From assembly GCA_031278535.1 (NCBI GenBank), contig JAITKH010000084.1, positions 1 to 10,036 on the forward strand: DNA of 10,036 nt, written 5' to 3'. The translations under genes were made by a program, and so were the position numbers. Origin of the DNA: Planctomycetota bacterium (GTDB lineage: Bacteria; Planctomycetota; SZUA-567). Below, piece by piece: positions 1 to 6,746 of the stretch. The notes beneath the pieces were generated by a model. That model ran no database searches. It was not told the origin of the DNA and saw only the letters and a program-made list of their open reading frames with translations. Positions within the stretch are counted from its first letter, which is position 1, and each line of letters begins with the position of its first letter.

Positions 1-1312
1 CGTCGCATCCGACCGGGATATAGTCGCGGGCCTCGGCCAGAGTCATGCCGCGCCTGACGAGGGAAGGGATGATCAACTCGTCGTTAAGCACCTGCGGCAT
101 GCCGTTGCCGCGGGCGATGCTCTCGACCGCCTGATCCAGGAAATCCTTCGGCGTGTTCCGGTGGAGGCGGACCGTGAAATTGGGTTGCTGGAGCCCCACA
201 TGGAGATTCGACCGGAGACACATGCGGGAGAGGGGGTTGGTCGCGTCCCGGCCTTGGGCGTCGAGGCCGCCTGCCACCAGGTTCTGCCCGGCCGCGTAGC
301 CGGCGTTGATCTCCGCCGATCCCGTGCTGTCCACACGGAGAATTTCGCAGAACTTGAGAAAGATCATGTCGACCAGTTCCTGCGCCTCGCCCATGGTTAT
401 GGCTCCGGAAGCGAGGTCCTGTTCGAGATAGGGCCACATGTACTGATCGAAGCGCCCCGGGGTGATGGAAAAGCCGTTGCTCTCGATCTGGGGAATGAGC
501 TGCTGGAACCAGAAGGACTGGATCGCCTCCCGGAAATTTCCGGCCGGCCGGCGCGGCACGCGCTCAAGAATGGCGGCCAGGCGTTTCAACTCGGCCCGGC
601 GGCCGGGGTCCGCCTCTTCCGCCGCCGATTCCAGGGCGAGGGCGCGGTACCGATCGGCAAAGATCAGGATCCCTCGGCAAATTTCTGCAAGCGCTTGGTA
701 GAAGGGGGTGCGGATCGGATACTCCGGGTCGGCCGGATCCAACGCTTCGCGCCGGATCTCCACCTCCTGGAGAAGGCCGTCCACTCCCTTGTCCAACAGC
801 TTCCTATAGTCCATCGCCACATGGGCGAAGCCGCTCCATTCGTGGGAATTGCTGAAAAGTCCGGCGGCGATCCCCGCCGCCGCCGCCGGATGCCGGGTCG
901 CCCGGAAATGATCGGTGAGGGTTTTTCCCCGCCACCAGGGTTCCATGGCCCTGAGCGACGCCTTGACGTCCGATGCCACCCGCAGGCGGTTGTATTCCCG
1001 GGTTTCGAACTCGTCGAGATCTCCCATGAAGGCCATATTCACCTCGGGAAACGCCTCGGCCGCGCGCGGGGCCGCAGCCGGATGGCCGAGGATCAATTCC
1101 CCGGGAAAAATGAAGACAGGCAGTCGGGCAAGGGTCTCGCGAAGCGCGATCGCCCGTTTCAGCACGACCGGATAATTTTGATATTCCCGATACACTTCAT
1201 AATAGATTTCGGCCCTGGCAGCGCTCATCGAGGGCTGGAGCGCGAGGAAGCGATCCTTCAGATCCCGCACTCTCGCGGTCGGCTTGCTTCCCGATAGGCT
1301 GGCTTGCGGCAT
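1..1312 (-). CDS. Glycyl radical enzyme (pyruvate formate-lyase-like family), N-terminal part
   Basis: This is a member of the PFL / diol dehydratase / choline lyase superfamily, cytosolic enzymes that carry out radical chemistry after a partner radical-SAM activase installs a glycyl radical. The 437 visible residues hold most of the PFL domain: ESNGFSITPGRFDQYM at 277-292, GYAAGQNLVAGG at 338-349, LQQPNFTVRLHRNTP at 374-388, and ARDYIPVGCD at 428-437, with Cys436 as the thiyl-radical cysteine. The codon after Asp437 begins with G, which allows the usual C-x-E spacing. The C-terminal glycine-radical domain and any activase lie beyond the window. The start is ATG at 1312, preceded by a strong GGGAGGAG ribosome site. 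His164, Phe281 and Ser282 fall at the positions of the glycerol dehydratase substrate residues His164, His281 and Ser282 (numbers recalled), so a dehydratase or C-X lyase is likelier than true pyruvate formate-lyase. The substrate is unresolved. The family call is firm. Confidence 0.92.
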   Translation of the reverse strand, partial: MPQASLSGSKPTARVRDLKDRFLALQPSMSAARAEIYYEVYREYQNYPVVLKRAIALRETLARLPVFIFPGELILGHPAAAPRAAEAFPEVNMAFMGDLDEFETREYNRLRVASDVKASLRAMEPWWRGKTLTDHFRATRHPAAAAGIAAGLFSNSHEWSGFAHVAMDYRKLLDKGVDGLLQEVEIRREALDPADPEYPIRTPFYQALAEICRGILIFADRYRALALESAAEEADPGRRAELKRLAAILERVPRRPAGNFREAIQSFWFQQLIPQIESNGFSITPGRFDQYMWPYLEQDLASGAITMGEAQELVDMIFLKFCEILRVDSTGSAEINAGYAAGQNLVAGGLDAQGRDATNPLSRMCLRSNLHVGLQQPNFTVRLHRNTPKDFLDQAVESIARGNGMPQVLNDELIIPSLVRRGMTLAEARDYIPVGCD

Positions 1313-1396
1313 GATCGCTCCTCCCGTCCGTCTGGAGGCGCGACTCGACAAGGACACAAAGCCCCATTACAATGCTTCCGCGCCGCCGGAACCAAA

Positions 1397-1425
1397 ATGA
1401 TACGCGATCGGGTAGGCAAGGGCAA
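1397..1425 (-). promoter_or_regulatory. Candidate sigma-70-type promoter for the glycyl radical enzyme gene
   Basis: Reading the minus strand, TTGCCC (1425-1420) is followed after 17 bases by TATCAT (1402-1397). This would place transcription start near 1390 and give a leader of about 78 bases before the ATG at 1312. Spacing is ideal, but both boxes are imperfect and no operator is evident. This is inference from a consensus match only. Confidence 0.35.
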
Positions 1426-1524
1426 TGGCTGCCCGGAAATTATTTTCCCCCCGACAGGCGCGGTCCCCGTTCCACAAGCTTCGACCGCCGGCGGACGAAA
1501 TCGCCGCGGCGCCGGTATTGGGAG

Positions 1525-1552
1525 TTGCCCCGGGCCGGGCCGGGAATATAAT
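1525..1552 (+). promoter_or_regulatory. Candidate sigma-70-type promoter for the surE operon
   Basis: TTGCCC (1525-1530) and a perfect TATAAT (1547-1552) are separated by 16 bases in a very GC-rich background. The surE start codon lies about 48 bases after the -10 box. The perfect -10 box makes this the best promoter match I noticed in the window. It would drive the operon from surE to cmk. Confidence 0.5.
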
Positions 1553-1600
1553 GGATCGCGGCGCCGGCGTTCCGGCCGGCGATTCCGGGAGCTTCCCCGC

Positions 1601-2401
1601 ATGACGATACTCTTGACCAACGACGACGGGGTGGATGCCCCAGGCCTTGCGATCCTGGCCCGGTTCCTGGCCGGACTGGACGATCTGGTTGTCGCGGCGC
1701 CGGCCGAAAACCAGTCCGGCGTCGGCATGGCCATCACCATCACCCGCGGCCTCATGGCGGAAAGACGGCCGGACGGTCCCGGCGGCGTTCCCCGCCACTC
1801 CATCGACGGCACTCCGGCGGACGCGGTGAAATACGCGCTCGGACACCTGTTCCGGGAAAAGCCGCCCCGCCTGGTGGTGAGCGGCATCAACTACGGCCCC
1901 AACCTCGGCAGAAATGTCCGCTGTTCCGGCACGGTAGGCGCCGCCTTCGAAGCCCTGACCTCGGGACTGCCGGCCCTGGCGGTGTCTGTCGAATACGCTG
2001 TCCCTCCCAATTGGGACGGAGCCGGACATTATGCGAGGCGATTGGCGGAGAAGGCGCTGAAGCTAGCCGAATCGCGGCCGGATCGGCCCTTTCTCCTCAA
2101 CTTGAACGTTCCTTCCCGTCCGCCCGGAGAGATAGCCGGCCTGGTGGCGGCGCGGCACGGGACAGGCGGTTTCCTGGAAACCCTGGTCCGGAAGCCTGAC
2201 GGCGAAGGGTTTGTCACGGGCGGTGAATGGCTTGTCTCCCGCGACGGCGACGCGGCCGTCTTTGACGCCGGTTTCGCGGTGGTGACGCCGCTCCGCTTCG
2301 AAATGACGGATGAAGCCCTCCTGGACGATCTCCGCTGGCGTTGGCGGGAAGATCTCGTTCGACCAGGCACGGACGCCGGCGCAAAAAAGGGGAATGGATG
2401 A
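1601..2401 (+). CDS. surE: 5'/3'-nucleotidase SurE
   Basis: SurE is a metal-dependent phosphatase that removes phosphate from 5'- and 3'-nucleoside monophosphates, and in some species from short polyphosphate; it acts in the cytosol. The 266-residue product has the usual length and all hallmarks: TNDDG at 6-10 (metal ligands Asp8 and Asp9), ENQSG at 36-40 (Ser39), and SGINYGPNLG at 94-103 (Asn97), followed by SGTVGAA. The ATG at 1601 gives the canonical MTILLTNDDG N-terminus and has GGGAG about 9 bases upstream. The frame is open further upstream, but that extension is arginine-rich low-complexity sequence. Cys109 replaces the tyrosine that usually precedes SGTVGAA. The stop overlaps the next start codon (ATGA), indicating translational coupling in an operon. 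Confidence 0.96.
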   Translation: MTILLTNDDGVDAPGLAILARFLAGLDDLVVAAPAENQSGVGMAITITRGLMAERRPDGPGGVPRHSIDGTPADAVKYALGHLFREKPPRLVVSGINYGPNLGRNVRCSGTVGAAFEALTSGLPALAVSVEYAVPPNWDGAGHYARRLAEKALKLAESRPDRPFLLNLNVPSRPPGEIAGLVAARHGTGGFLETLVRKPDGEGFVTGGEWLVSRDGDAAVFDAGFAVVTPLRFEMTDEALLDDLRWRWREDLVRPGTDAGAKKGNG

Positions 2402-3459
2402 ACACACGCGATTCTTTTCGCCGGATCGATCCCCGGCTCTACCGCCATCCGGGCGAGACGAAGGCGCGCAAAAGCCTGGAACGGCTGCCAGCCTTTGCCA
2501 GGGGCATGGCCATGCTTTCGGACAGCGCCGGCGGCGGGGCCGAACGCCGAAGTGATTTCGCCTCGCTGATCCGGGTCGGTCCGGGCGTCCATCCCCGCCT
2601 GCACGATCTCTGGCGGGACAGCCTGGATCGCTTCGGCCTTGACGATTCGTCACTCCATCTCGCCTTCAGGCCCGCCCAGCCCTGGGCTTTCCACAACAGC
2701 GACGGCCCGGTCCTGGTTCTGGACGCGTCCTGGCTCGAGATCCTGCCGCATGGAGAAATGGCCGCCCTCTTGGCCATGCGGGCCGGCGATATCCGGCTCG
2801 GGAACGCACCCTGGCTCGCGGCCATAGACCTGCTTCGCCGCCTTGAAGATTTTTCGGGACTGGCCGCCGTACCGATTCTGGCGCTCGCCTGGGGTCTGGA
2901 AAACTGGCGCCGGTTCGCCATGTTCTCTTCCGATCGCGCCGCCGCCCTGTCCCTGGGCGGAACCGAACAAGTCGCCGCCCTGCTCGGCCGGCTGGCCGGA
3001 ATTGGCGGCGGCTCGGCTTGGGGCGGCGTGGCGGACGACGCCATCCGCCTCCAGGGCGTCGAAGCGCTTTCCCTGGAACGGGATTGGGCAAACGGTGCCA
3101 TTCGGCGTTTCGCCATGGCCATGAACAGGGGGAACCATGGCGCCATTGTCCGGCGCCTGGACCTCCTCTCCTGGTTCGCCGGCGGCATCCCCGACAGGTT
3201 GTTGGCCGGGGAGATCGTCGAACCTGCCGCGGAAGAAAGCGCCGCCGCCGGGGAGTCCGCCGATGAAACCGGTCCGGCCTTTTGGGGCGCCTTCGCCGGC
3301 CAGGCTGCGGCGACGGACGGCGGAATTCCGGCGAAAGGCGCGGATTTGGCCGAGGCGGTTGAAAAGGGTTGGGCGGCTTTCCGGCAAGCCGGTGAGGCCC
3401 TATGGCATTCGCTGGACCCGTTCGGATGGCCGCCGGACCGTCCGAAGGACAAACGGTAA
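2398..3459 (+). CDS. M48-like protein with degenerate zinc site (probable pseudopeptidase)
   Basis: This 353-residue protein matches the pattern of soluble bacterial M48 (Ste24p-like) metallopeptidases. A conserved VHPRLHDL segment lies at 64-71, GPVLVLDASWLEILPHGEMAALLA at 103-126 matches the family stretch leading to the HExxH helix, and SSDRAAAL at 177-184 matches the later E-x-x-x-D-R-A motif. All catalytic positions are changed: HExxH reads M127-R-A-G-D131, and the third zinc ligand, four residues before Asp179, is Met175. The C-terminal 80 or so residues are Ala/Glu/Gly-rich and unassigned. No signal peptide is evident; a hydrophobic stretch at 156-166 is the only possible membrane contact. 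The ATG at 2398 overlaps the surE stop and has AAGGGG upstream. The stop codon directly abuts the next start. If the homology holds, the role is structural or regulatory rather than proteolytic. The M48 link is my pattern recognition, not a search result. Confidence 0.6.
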   Translation: MNTRDSFRRIDPRLYRHPGETKARKSLERLPAFARGMAMLSDSAGGGAERRSDFASLIRVGPGVHPRLHDLWRDSLDRFGLDDSSLHLAFRPAQPWAFHNSDGPVLVLDASWLEILPHGEMAALLAMRAGDIRLGNAPWLAAIDLLRRLEDFSGLAAVPILALAWGLENWRRFAMFSSDRAAALSLGGTEQVAALLGRLAGIGGGSAWGGVADDAIRLQGVEALSLERDWANGAIRRFAMAMNRGNHGAIVRRLDLLSWFAGGIPDRLLAGEIVEPAAEESAAAGESADETGPAFWGAFAGQAAATDGGIPAKGADLAEAVEKGWAAFRQAGEALWHSLDPFGWPPDRPKDKR

Positions 3460-4668
3460 ATGGCAATGTTCCCGAAACCGGCCCATGCGGCCAGGCTTCT
3501 GGCGGCCTTCCTGGCGGCGGCGACCGCGGCGCACGCGGAAGAAGCCGTTCCCGTGTCCGCCGGCGCGGTCCTCGCTCCACCGCACGCCAGAATCAAGGTC
3601 GCCCTCCCCCCTCCGATCCGGCTCGCGCCGCCGGGGAATCCGGTTCCGGCTGGCGCTCCCGCCGAAATTGCGGGGGAACCCGCTGCCGTGAAAGCGGAAG
3701 CCGATCCGGGCAAGGGGGACGAAACGACGGGAACGGAAGAAGGAGGGAAAGGCGGCAATGGGGCGCAAATCCTCGCCGTTTTCGCCGGCCGGCCGATCAC
3801 CGACGCCGATGTCATGCGGGAACTCTGGCTCAGGCACGGGCGCGAAACCCTCGACTGGATGATTGGACGTGCCGTCATCCAAAACGAATTGGCGCGCCAC
3901 AACCTCTCGGTTTCTCCAGACGAAATTGAAAAGCGCCTTGCCGAACATGTGGCCGGCCTTCGCTTCGCCTTCCCGAATCTTTCCGAACCGGAGGCGCTGA
4001 CCCGCGCCGCTTCCGGCATGCGGCTTGACGAATACCGGGAGCGGTCGGTGTGGATGGAACTGGCGCTTCGAAAGATCGCAATGAAGACCCTCAAGCCGGA
4101 TGAAAGGCAGCTCCGGAAATTTTACGCCGGGCGGGAGGCGGAATTCGTCGTGCCGGAACGGGTGCGGATATCCCAGGTATTCATAGCTCCCTCGGGCGAT
4201 CCCCTGAACGACGGCATGCCCGGCCGGGCTGACTGGGAAGTTGCGGAGCAAAAAACGCTGGAGGCGCACAACCGGCTTCGGTTAGGAGGGAATTTCGCCG
4301 AGGTGGCGACCGCCTATGGCTCGGGGGGAGGATTCTCCCGCTGGGTAGGCAGGGGCGAGCTTATCCGGGAGTTGGAAGATGCGGCCTTTTCCATGAGGCC
4401 GGGCTCGTTTTCCACGCCGATCCGGAGTTCTCTCGGATTCCACATTCTCAAGACCGAGGAGCGGATCGAGCGCCGGCAGCCCGATTACGAGGAAGTGCGG
4501 GAAAAGGTTCTCGCCGAGTACGAAGACGAGTTTTTCCGCCTCCACGGGGGCGAATATTTGATGATGCTTCTGGACGAAGCACAACGCGCGGGAATGCTGA
4601 AGCTCGGCGATGCCGTCGCCGGAGGGGAGGGGAAAGGTGGCGTTGCTCAGGCTGTCCCTGGACAATGA
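3460..4668 (+). CDS. Secreted PpiC-type peptidyl-prolyl isomerase (SurA/PrsA-like chaperone)
   Basis: This 402-residue protein is probably a periplasmic folding factor that isomerises proline peptide bonds and chaperones exported proteins. Residues 1-26 form a signal peptide with a cleavage motif AHA|EE. Residues 27-100 are a Pro/Ala/Glu/Gly-rich linker. Residues 103-215 resemble a SurA N-terminal helical domain (FAGRPITDADVMREL, then DWMIGRAVIQNELARH). Residues 232-335 form the parvulin/PpiC domain: ERVRISQVFIA, GGNFAEVATAYGSGGGFSRWVGRGEL, then AFSMRPGSFSTPIRSSLGFHILK. A short C-terminal helix follows. With one parvulin domain it is smaller than two-domain E. coli SurA. The ATG at 3460 immediately follows the previous TAA; a second ATG two codons later is also possible. 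The 3' end overlaps tsaC by 32 bases, so the genes are probably cotranscribed. Confidence 0.9.
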   Translation: MAMFPKPAHAARLLAAFLAAATAAHAEEAVPVSAGAVLAPPHARIKVALPPPIRLAPPGNPVPAGAPAEIAGEPAAVKAEADPGKGDETTGTEEGGKGGNGAQILAVFAGRPITDADVMRELWLRHGRETLDWMIGRAVIQNELARHNLSVSPDEIEKRLAEHVAGLRFAFPNLSEPEALTRAASGMRLDEYRERSVWMELALRKIAMKTLKPDERQLRKFYAGREAEFVVPERVRISQVFIAPSGDPLNDGMPGRADWEVAEQKTLEAHNRLRLGGNFAEVATAYGSGGGFSRWVGRGELIRELEDAAFSMRPGSFSTPIRSSLGFHILKTEERIERRQPDYEEVREKVLAEYEDEFFRLHGGEYLMMLLDEAQRAGMLKLGDAVAGGEGKGGVAQAVPGQ

Positions 4669-5398
4669 CCCGGAGGGGGCCGCTCTGGCCGCCCGGAATG
4701 TTCTGGCCGGCGGCGGGGTGGTTGTTTTCCCCACCGAAACAGTATACGGAATCGGCGTGATGCATGGCCACCCCGGCGCGCTTGAGCGCCTCCGACGGCT
4801 GAAGGATAGGGAAGGGACGGATGCAAAGCCGTTCCAGCTGCTGGTGGACAGCCTCGACATGGCGCGGAGCCTGGGAGCGATGCCGCCGCCGGAGGCCGAA
4901 CGGCTGGCCCGGCGCTTCTGGCCAGGTCCCCTGACCCTGATTATCCCGGATGCCGGAGGGCCGGTTGGCGTGGGGATACGCGTCCCGGATTCGCCGTTTG
5001 TACGCGGTCTCTGCCGGCGCTTGGGACGGGCCATCGTTGCCTCAAGCGCCAATCCGGCCGGCCGGCCGCCGCCGATCGGGCCGGATCAGGCCGACGTCTT
5101 CGGCGAAGGGGTGGATCTATTGGTTGACGGCGGCCCGACGGCTGGCGGCATTCCTTCGACAGTGGCGATCTGCCTGAACGGGAGGCTCAAGATAGCGCGC
5201 CCGGGAGGAATTGGCTCCGCGGACCTGCTCGCCGCCTGGCGGGGCCAGTGTTCCGTAACGTCTCACTCTTTGCTTGAGACTTTACGGGGAGTGCCCCCGG
5301 TTCGCCCGGTTTCCGCCTCCGGGGATTTCTCAGAGAATTCCCCTTCGGCATCGGAGATTGGTTCTGGAGAAAACGGGCTTCGGCACCCGCAAGACTAG
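4637..5398 (+). CDS. tsaC: L-threonylcarbamoyladenylate synthase (TsaC/Sua5, YrdC domain) with a transposon-encoded C-terminal tail
   Basis: TsaC makes threonylcarbamoyl-AMP from threonine, bicarbonate and ATP, the first step of the t6A37 modification of ANN-decoding tRNAs. The YrdC-domain signatures are FPTETVYGIG, then KDREGTDAKPFQLLV, FWPGPLTLII, VGIRVPDSP and ASSANPAGRPPP. I chose GTG at 4637, which directly follows a long purine-rich ribosome site (GGAGGGGAGGGG, 4621-4632). ATG at 4610 would put this site inside the gene. The first 203 residues correspond to a normal single-domain TsaC. The last 50 codons (5246-5395) are read from a MITE-like element, and translation ends at a TAG inside that element. 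The tail is Ser/Pro/Gly-rich with no recognised domain. The catalytic domain looks intact, so the gene is probably functional. Confidence 0.92.
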   Translation: MALLRLSLDNDPEGAALAARNVLAGGGVVVFPTETVYGIGVMHGHPGALERLRRLKDREGTDAKPFQLLVDSLDMARSLGAMPPPEAERLARRFWPGPLTLIIPDAGGPVGVGIRVPDSPFVRGLCRRLGRAIVASSANPAGRPPPIGPDQADVFGEGVDLLVDGGPTAGGIPSTVAICLNGRLKIARPGGIGSADLLAAWRGQCSVTSHSLLETLRGVPPVRPVSASGDFSENSPSASEIGSGENGLRHPQD

Positions 5399-5577
5399 TG
5401 TTCCGTAACGTCTCACTCTTTGCTTGAGACTTTACGGGGAGCGCCCCCGGTTTATCCGGTTTCTGCCTACGGGGAAGTGAATTCCCCTCCGGCATCAAAG
5501 GTCAATCCCGGAACAAACGGACTTCAGAATTTGTAAGGATTTAGACTTTACAGACCACTAGCCCTTTCAGGCAACTA
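5246..5577 (+). mobile_element. MITE-like element, copy 1 (outer), interrupted by copy 2
   Basis: Its left end starts GTGTTCCGTAACGTCTCA at 5248 and is identical to copy 2 over 44 bases. The body runs to 5397, then copy 2 intervenes. The missing right terminal repeat resumes after it: CCCTTTCAGGCAACTA at 5562-5577 aligns with the right end of copy 2 (GACTTTACAGACCACTA). Removing copy 2 leaves about 169 bp, close to the 164-165 bp of the other copies; a 6-base insertion in the middle accounts for most of the excess. The right flank is TA (5576-5577). The left flank is CA (5246-5247), a probable decayed TA. The element lies in the 3' end of tsaC. No transposase is encoded. Confidence 0.75.
5396..5560 (+). 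mobile_element. MITE-like element, copy 2 (inner), with TA duplication in a CTAG site
   Basis: This 165-bp element is flanked by TA on both sides (5396-5397 and 5559-5560), each within CTAG. The left end CTAGTGTTCCGTAACGTCT and the reverse complement of the right end, CTAGTGGTCTGTAAAGTCT, form imperfect terminal inverted repeats that match at 19 of 24 positions. Just inside the left end, CCGTAACGTCTCA (5403-5415) and TGAGACTTTACGG (5425-5437) form a 13-bp stem with one mismatch and a 9-base loop. A central GGGGAA/TTCCCC hairpin follows. There is no coding capacity. TA duplication at CTAG is known for IS630-family elements, so mobilisation in trans by such a transposase is inferred. Confidence 0.8.
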
Positions 5578-5607
5578 TGGGGAAATTGTCAAAGGGAGGA
5601 GGAAGGA

Positions 5608-6063
5608 ATGGGTACGAAGGGCAGGGTGGCGGTCGGATCGGATCACGCCGCCGTCGAGGCCAAGGACAAGGTGGCGCGGCGGCTTCGGGAACTGGGATGG
5701 GAAGTGATCGACTACACCGTTGTCGTCGACGGAAAGGCCGATTATCCGAAAGCCGGGCGGAAAGTGGCGCTGGCGGTGGCGAACGGCGACTGCTGCAAGG
5801 GCGTTCTCCTGTGCGGCACCGGCCTCGGCATGAGCTATGTCGCCAACCGGATCGGGGGCGTACGGGCTGCCCTCTGCCTGAACAGCGAATATGCCGCTCT
5901 CTCCCGCGAACACAACGATGCCAATATTCTGGTCATGCCCGGCCGGGCAACCATCTGCGAACCGCACGAGAAAATTCTGCGGGTCTGGCTCGACACCCCC
6001 TTTTCCGGCGACGAACGCCATCTCCGGCGCATTCGGATGATCGACGAGCCTGACGCGGAATGA
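5608..6063 (+). CDS. rpiB: Ribose-5-phosphate isomerase B (RpiB/LacAB family)
   Basis: RpiB interconverts ribose 5-phosphate and ribulose 5-phosphate in the non-oxidative pentose phosphate pathway. The 151-residue protein has family length and motifs: GSDHA at 10-14, GVLLCGTGLGMSYVANR at 65-81 with the catalytic Cys69, EHNDAN at 101-106 with His102, and WLDTPFSGDERHLRRI near the C-terminus. The related LacA/LacB and other sugar isomerases share this fold, so an alternative sugar phosphate is possible, but the active-site residues fit RpiB. The ATG at 5608 has a strong GGGAGGAGGAAGGA ribosome site, enough for independent initiation after the inserted elements. The 3' end overlaps the cmk start by 4 bases (ATGA). 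Confidence 0.93.
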   Translation: MGTKGRVAVGSDHAAVEAKDKVARRLRELGWEVIDYTVVVDGKADYPKAGRKVALAVANGDCCKGVLLCGTGLGMSYVANRIGGVRAALCLNSEYAALSREHNDANILVMPGRATICEPHEKILRVWLDTPFSGDERHLRRIRMIDEPDAE

Positions 6064-6746
6064 GCGCGACGGGCGGAAGCGAAATGCTCGAGGCGGTTGC
6101 CATCGACGGGCCGGCGGGCTCGGGAAAAAGCAGCGTCGCCCGACGCATTGCCGCCGTCCGGGGCTACCTGTATGTCGACACCGGCGCCATGTACCGGGCC
6201 GTCGCCCTGGCCGCCCTGCGACAGGGGATCGATCTTGAGTCGCCTGATGCCATGTTCGCCCTTTTCAAAAACCTGAATATCGCCTTCGACGCCTCGGGGG
6301 AGCGGCTGCTGCTCAACGGCGAGGACGTTTCGGACGACATCCGCGCTCCCGAGGTGGCGCGAAACGTCAAATTCGCGGCGCGGCTTCCGGCTGTTCGGTC
6401 CGCCATGGCGGCAGCGCAGCGCGCCATGGCGGACCAGCGGCCGGTGGTAATGGAGGGGAGGGATATCGCCACCGTGGTCCTCCCCGGGGCCAAATGGAAA
6501 TTTTTCCTGACCGCAAGGCCGGAGGTCCGGGCGCACCGCCGCCACGCGGAAATGCTCGCGGCCGGACGCGAAGCGTCTTACGACACGATATTGGAGGACA
6601 TCAGGCGGCGGGACGAATCCGACTTCCAGATCGGCCCCATGCGCAAAGCCATGGACCTGGCGAACAATAACGGCGGAATAGAACTCGTGGACACGAGCGA
6701 CATGACGCCGGACGAAGCGGTACACCATATCCTGGACCGGATGTGA
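6060..6746 (+). CDS. cmk: Cytidylate kinase
   Basis: Cmk phosphorylates CMP and dCMP to the diphosphates using ATP and feeds nucleotide and lipid precursor pools. The 228-residue product shows the P-loop GPAGSGKSS near residues 17-25, DTGAMYRA near 40-47, GRDIATVVLPGAKWKFFLTA near 132-152, and the lid motif RRRDESD followed by DTSDMTPDEAV near the C-terminus. The ATG at 6060 overlaps the rpiB stop and has only a weak GCGGA site. The ATG at 6084 (MLEAVAIDGP) has GCGGAAG upstream and gives a more typical N-terminus, so the start is uncertain by 8 codons. In many bacteria cmk precedes rpsA. Here it is followed by about 550 bases without a long gene. Confidence 0.95.
   Translation: MSATGGSEMLEAVAIDGPAGSGKSSVARRIAAVRGYLYVDTGAMYRAVALAALRQGIDLESPDAMFALFKNLNIAFDASGERLLLNGEDVSDDIRAPEVARNVKFAARLPAVRSAMAAAQRAMADQRPVVMEGRDIATVVLPGAKWKFFLTARPEVRAHRRHAEMLAAGREASYDTILEDIRRRDESDFQIGPMRKAMDLANNNGGIELVDTSDMTPDEAVHHILDRM

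Noticed and set aside
161..1297. Long plus-strand open frame of 378 codons
   Set aside because: It is antisense to the glycyl radical enzyme, whose minus-strand frame has clear family motifs and a strong ribosome site. The plus-strand product has no recognisable domain.
1304..1600. N-terminal extension of surE in the same frame
   Set aside because: It would overlap the promoter region and the glycyl radical enzyme start, is arginine/glycine-rich, and SurE proteins begin at the MTILLTNDDG position.
1313..1600. Sigma-54 promoter upstream of the glycyl radical enzyme
   Set aside because: I looked for GG-N10-GC with TGGCAC/TTGC flanks. The only spacing match (within the TTGGTTCCGGCGGCGC stretch) has poor surrounding bases.
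2439..4094. Minus-strand open frame of 551 codons
   Set aside because: It is Ser/Arg/Ala-rich low-complexity sequence opposite the M48-like and PpiC genes, typical of antisense frames in GC-rich DNA.
5187..5498. Minus-strand frame sharing the peptide KSQAKSETLRNT with another at 6880-7074
   Set aside because: The similarity arises because both frames cross copies of the MITE-like element. The frames start and end in unrelated flanking DNA, so they are not a protein family.
5248..5560. Two direct copies 150 bases apart, possibly a tandem repeat or the start of a CRISPR array
   Set aside because: The units are about 165 bp with terminal inverted repeats and TA flanks, and the right end of copy 1 lies after copy 2. 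Nested transposition explains this better, and no spacer pattern exists.
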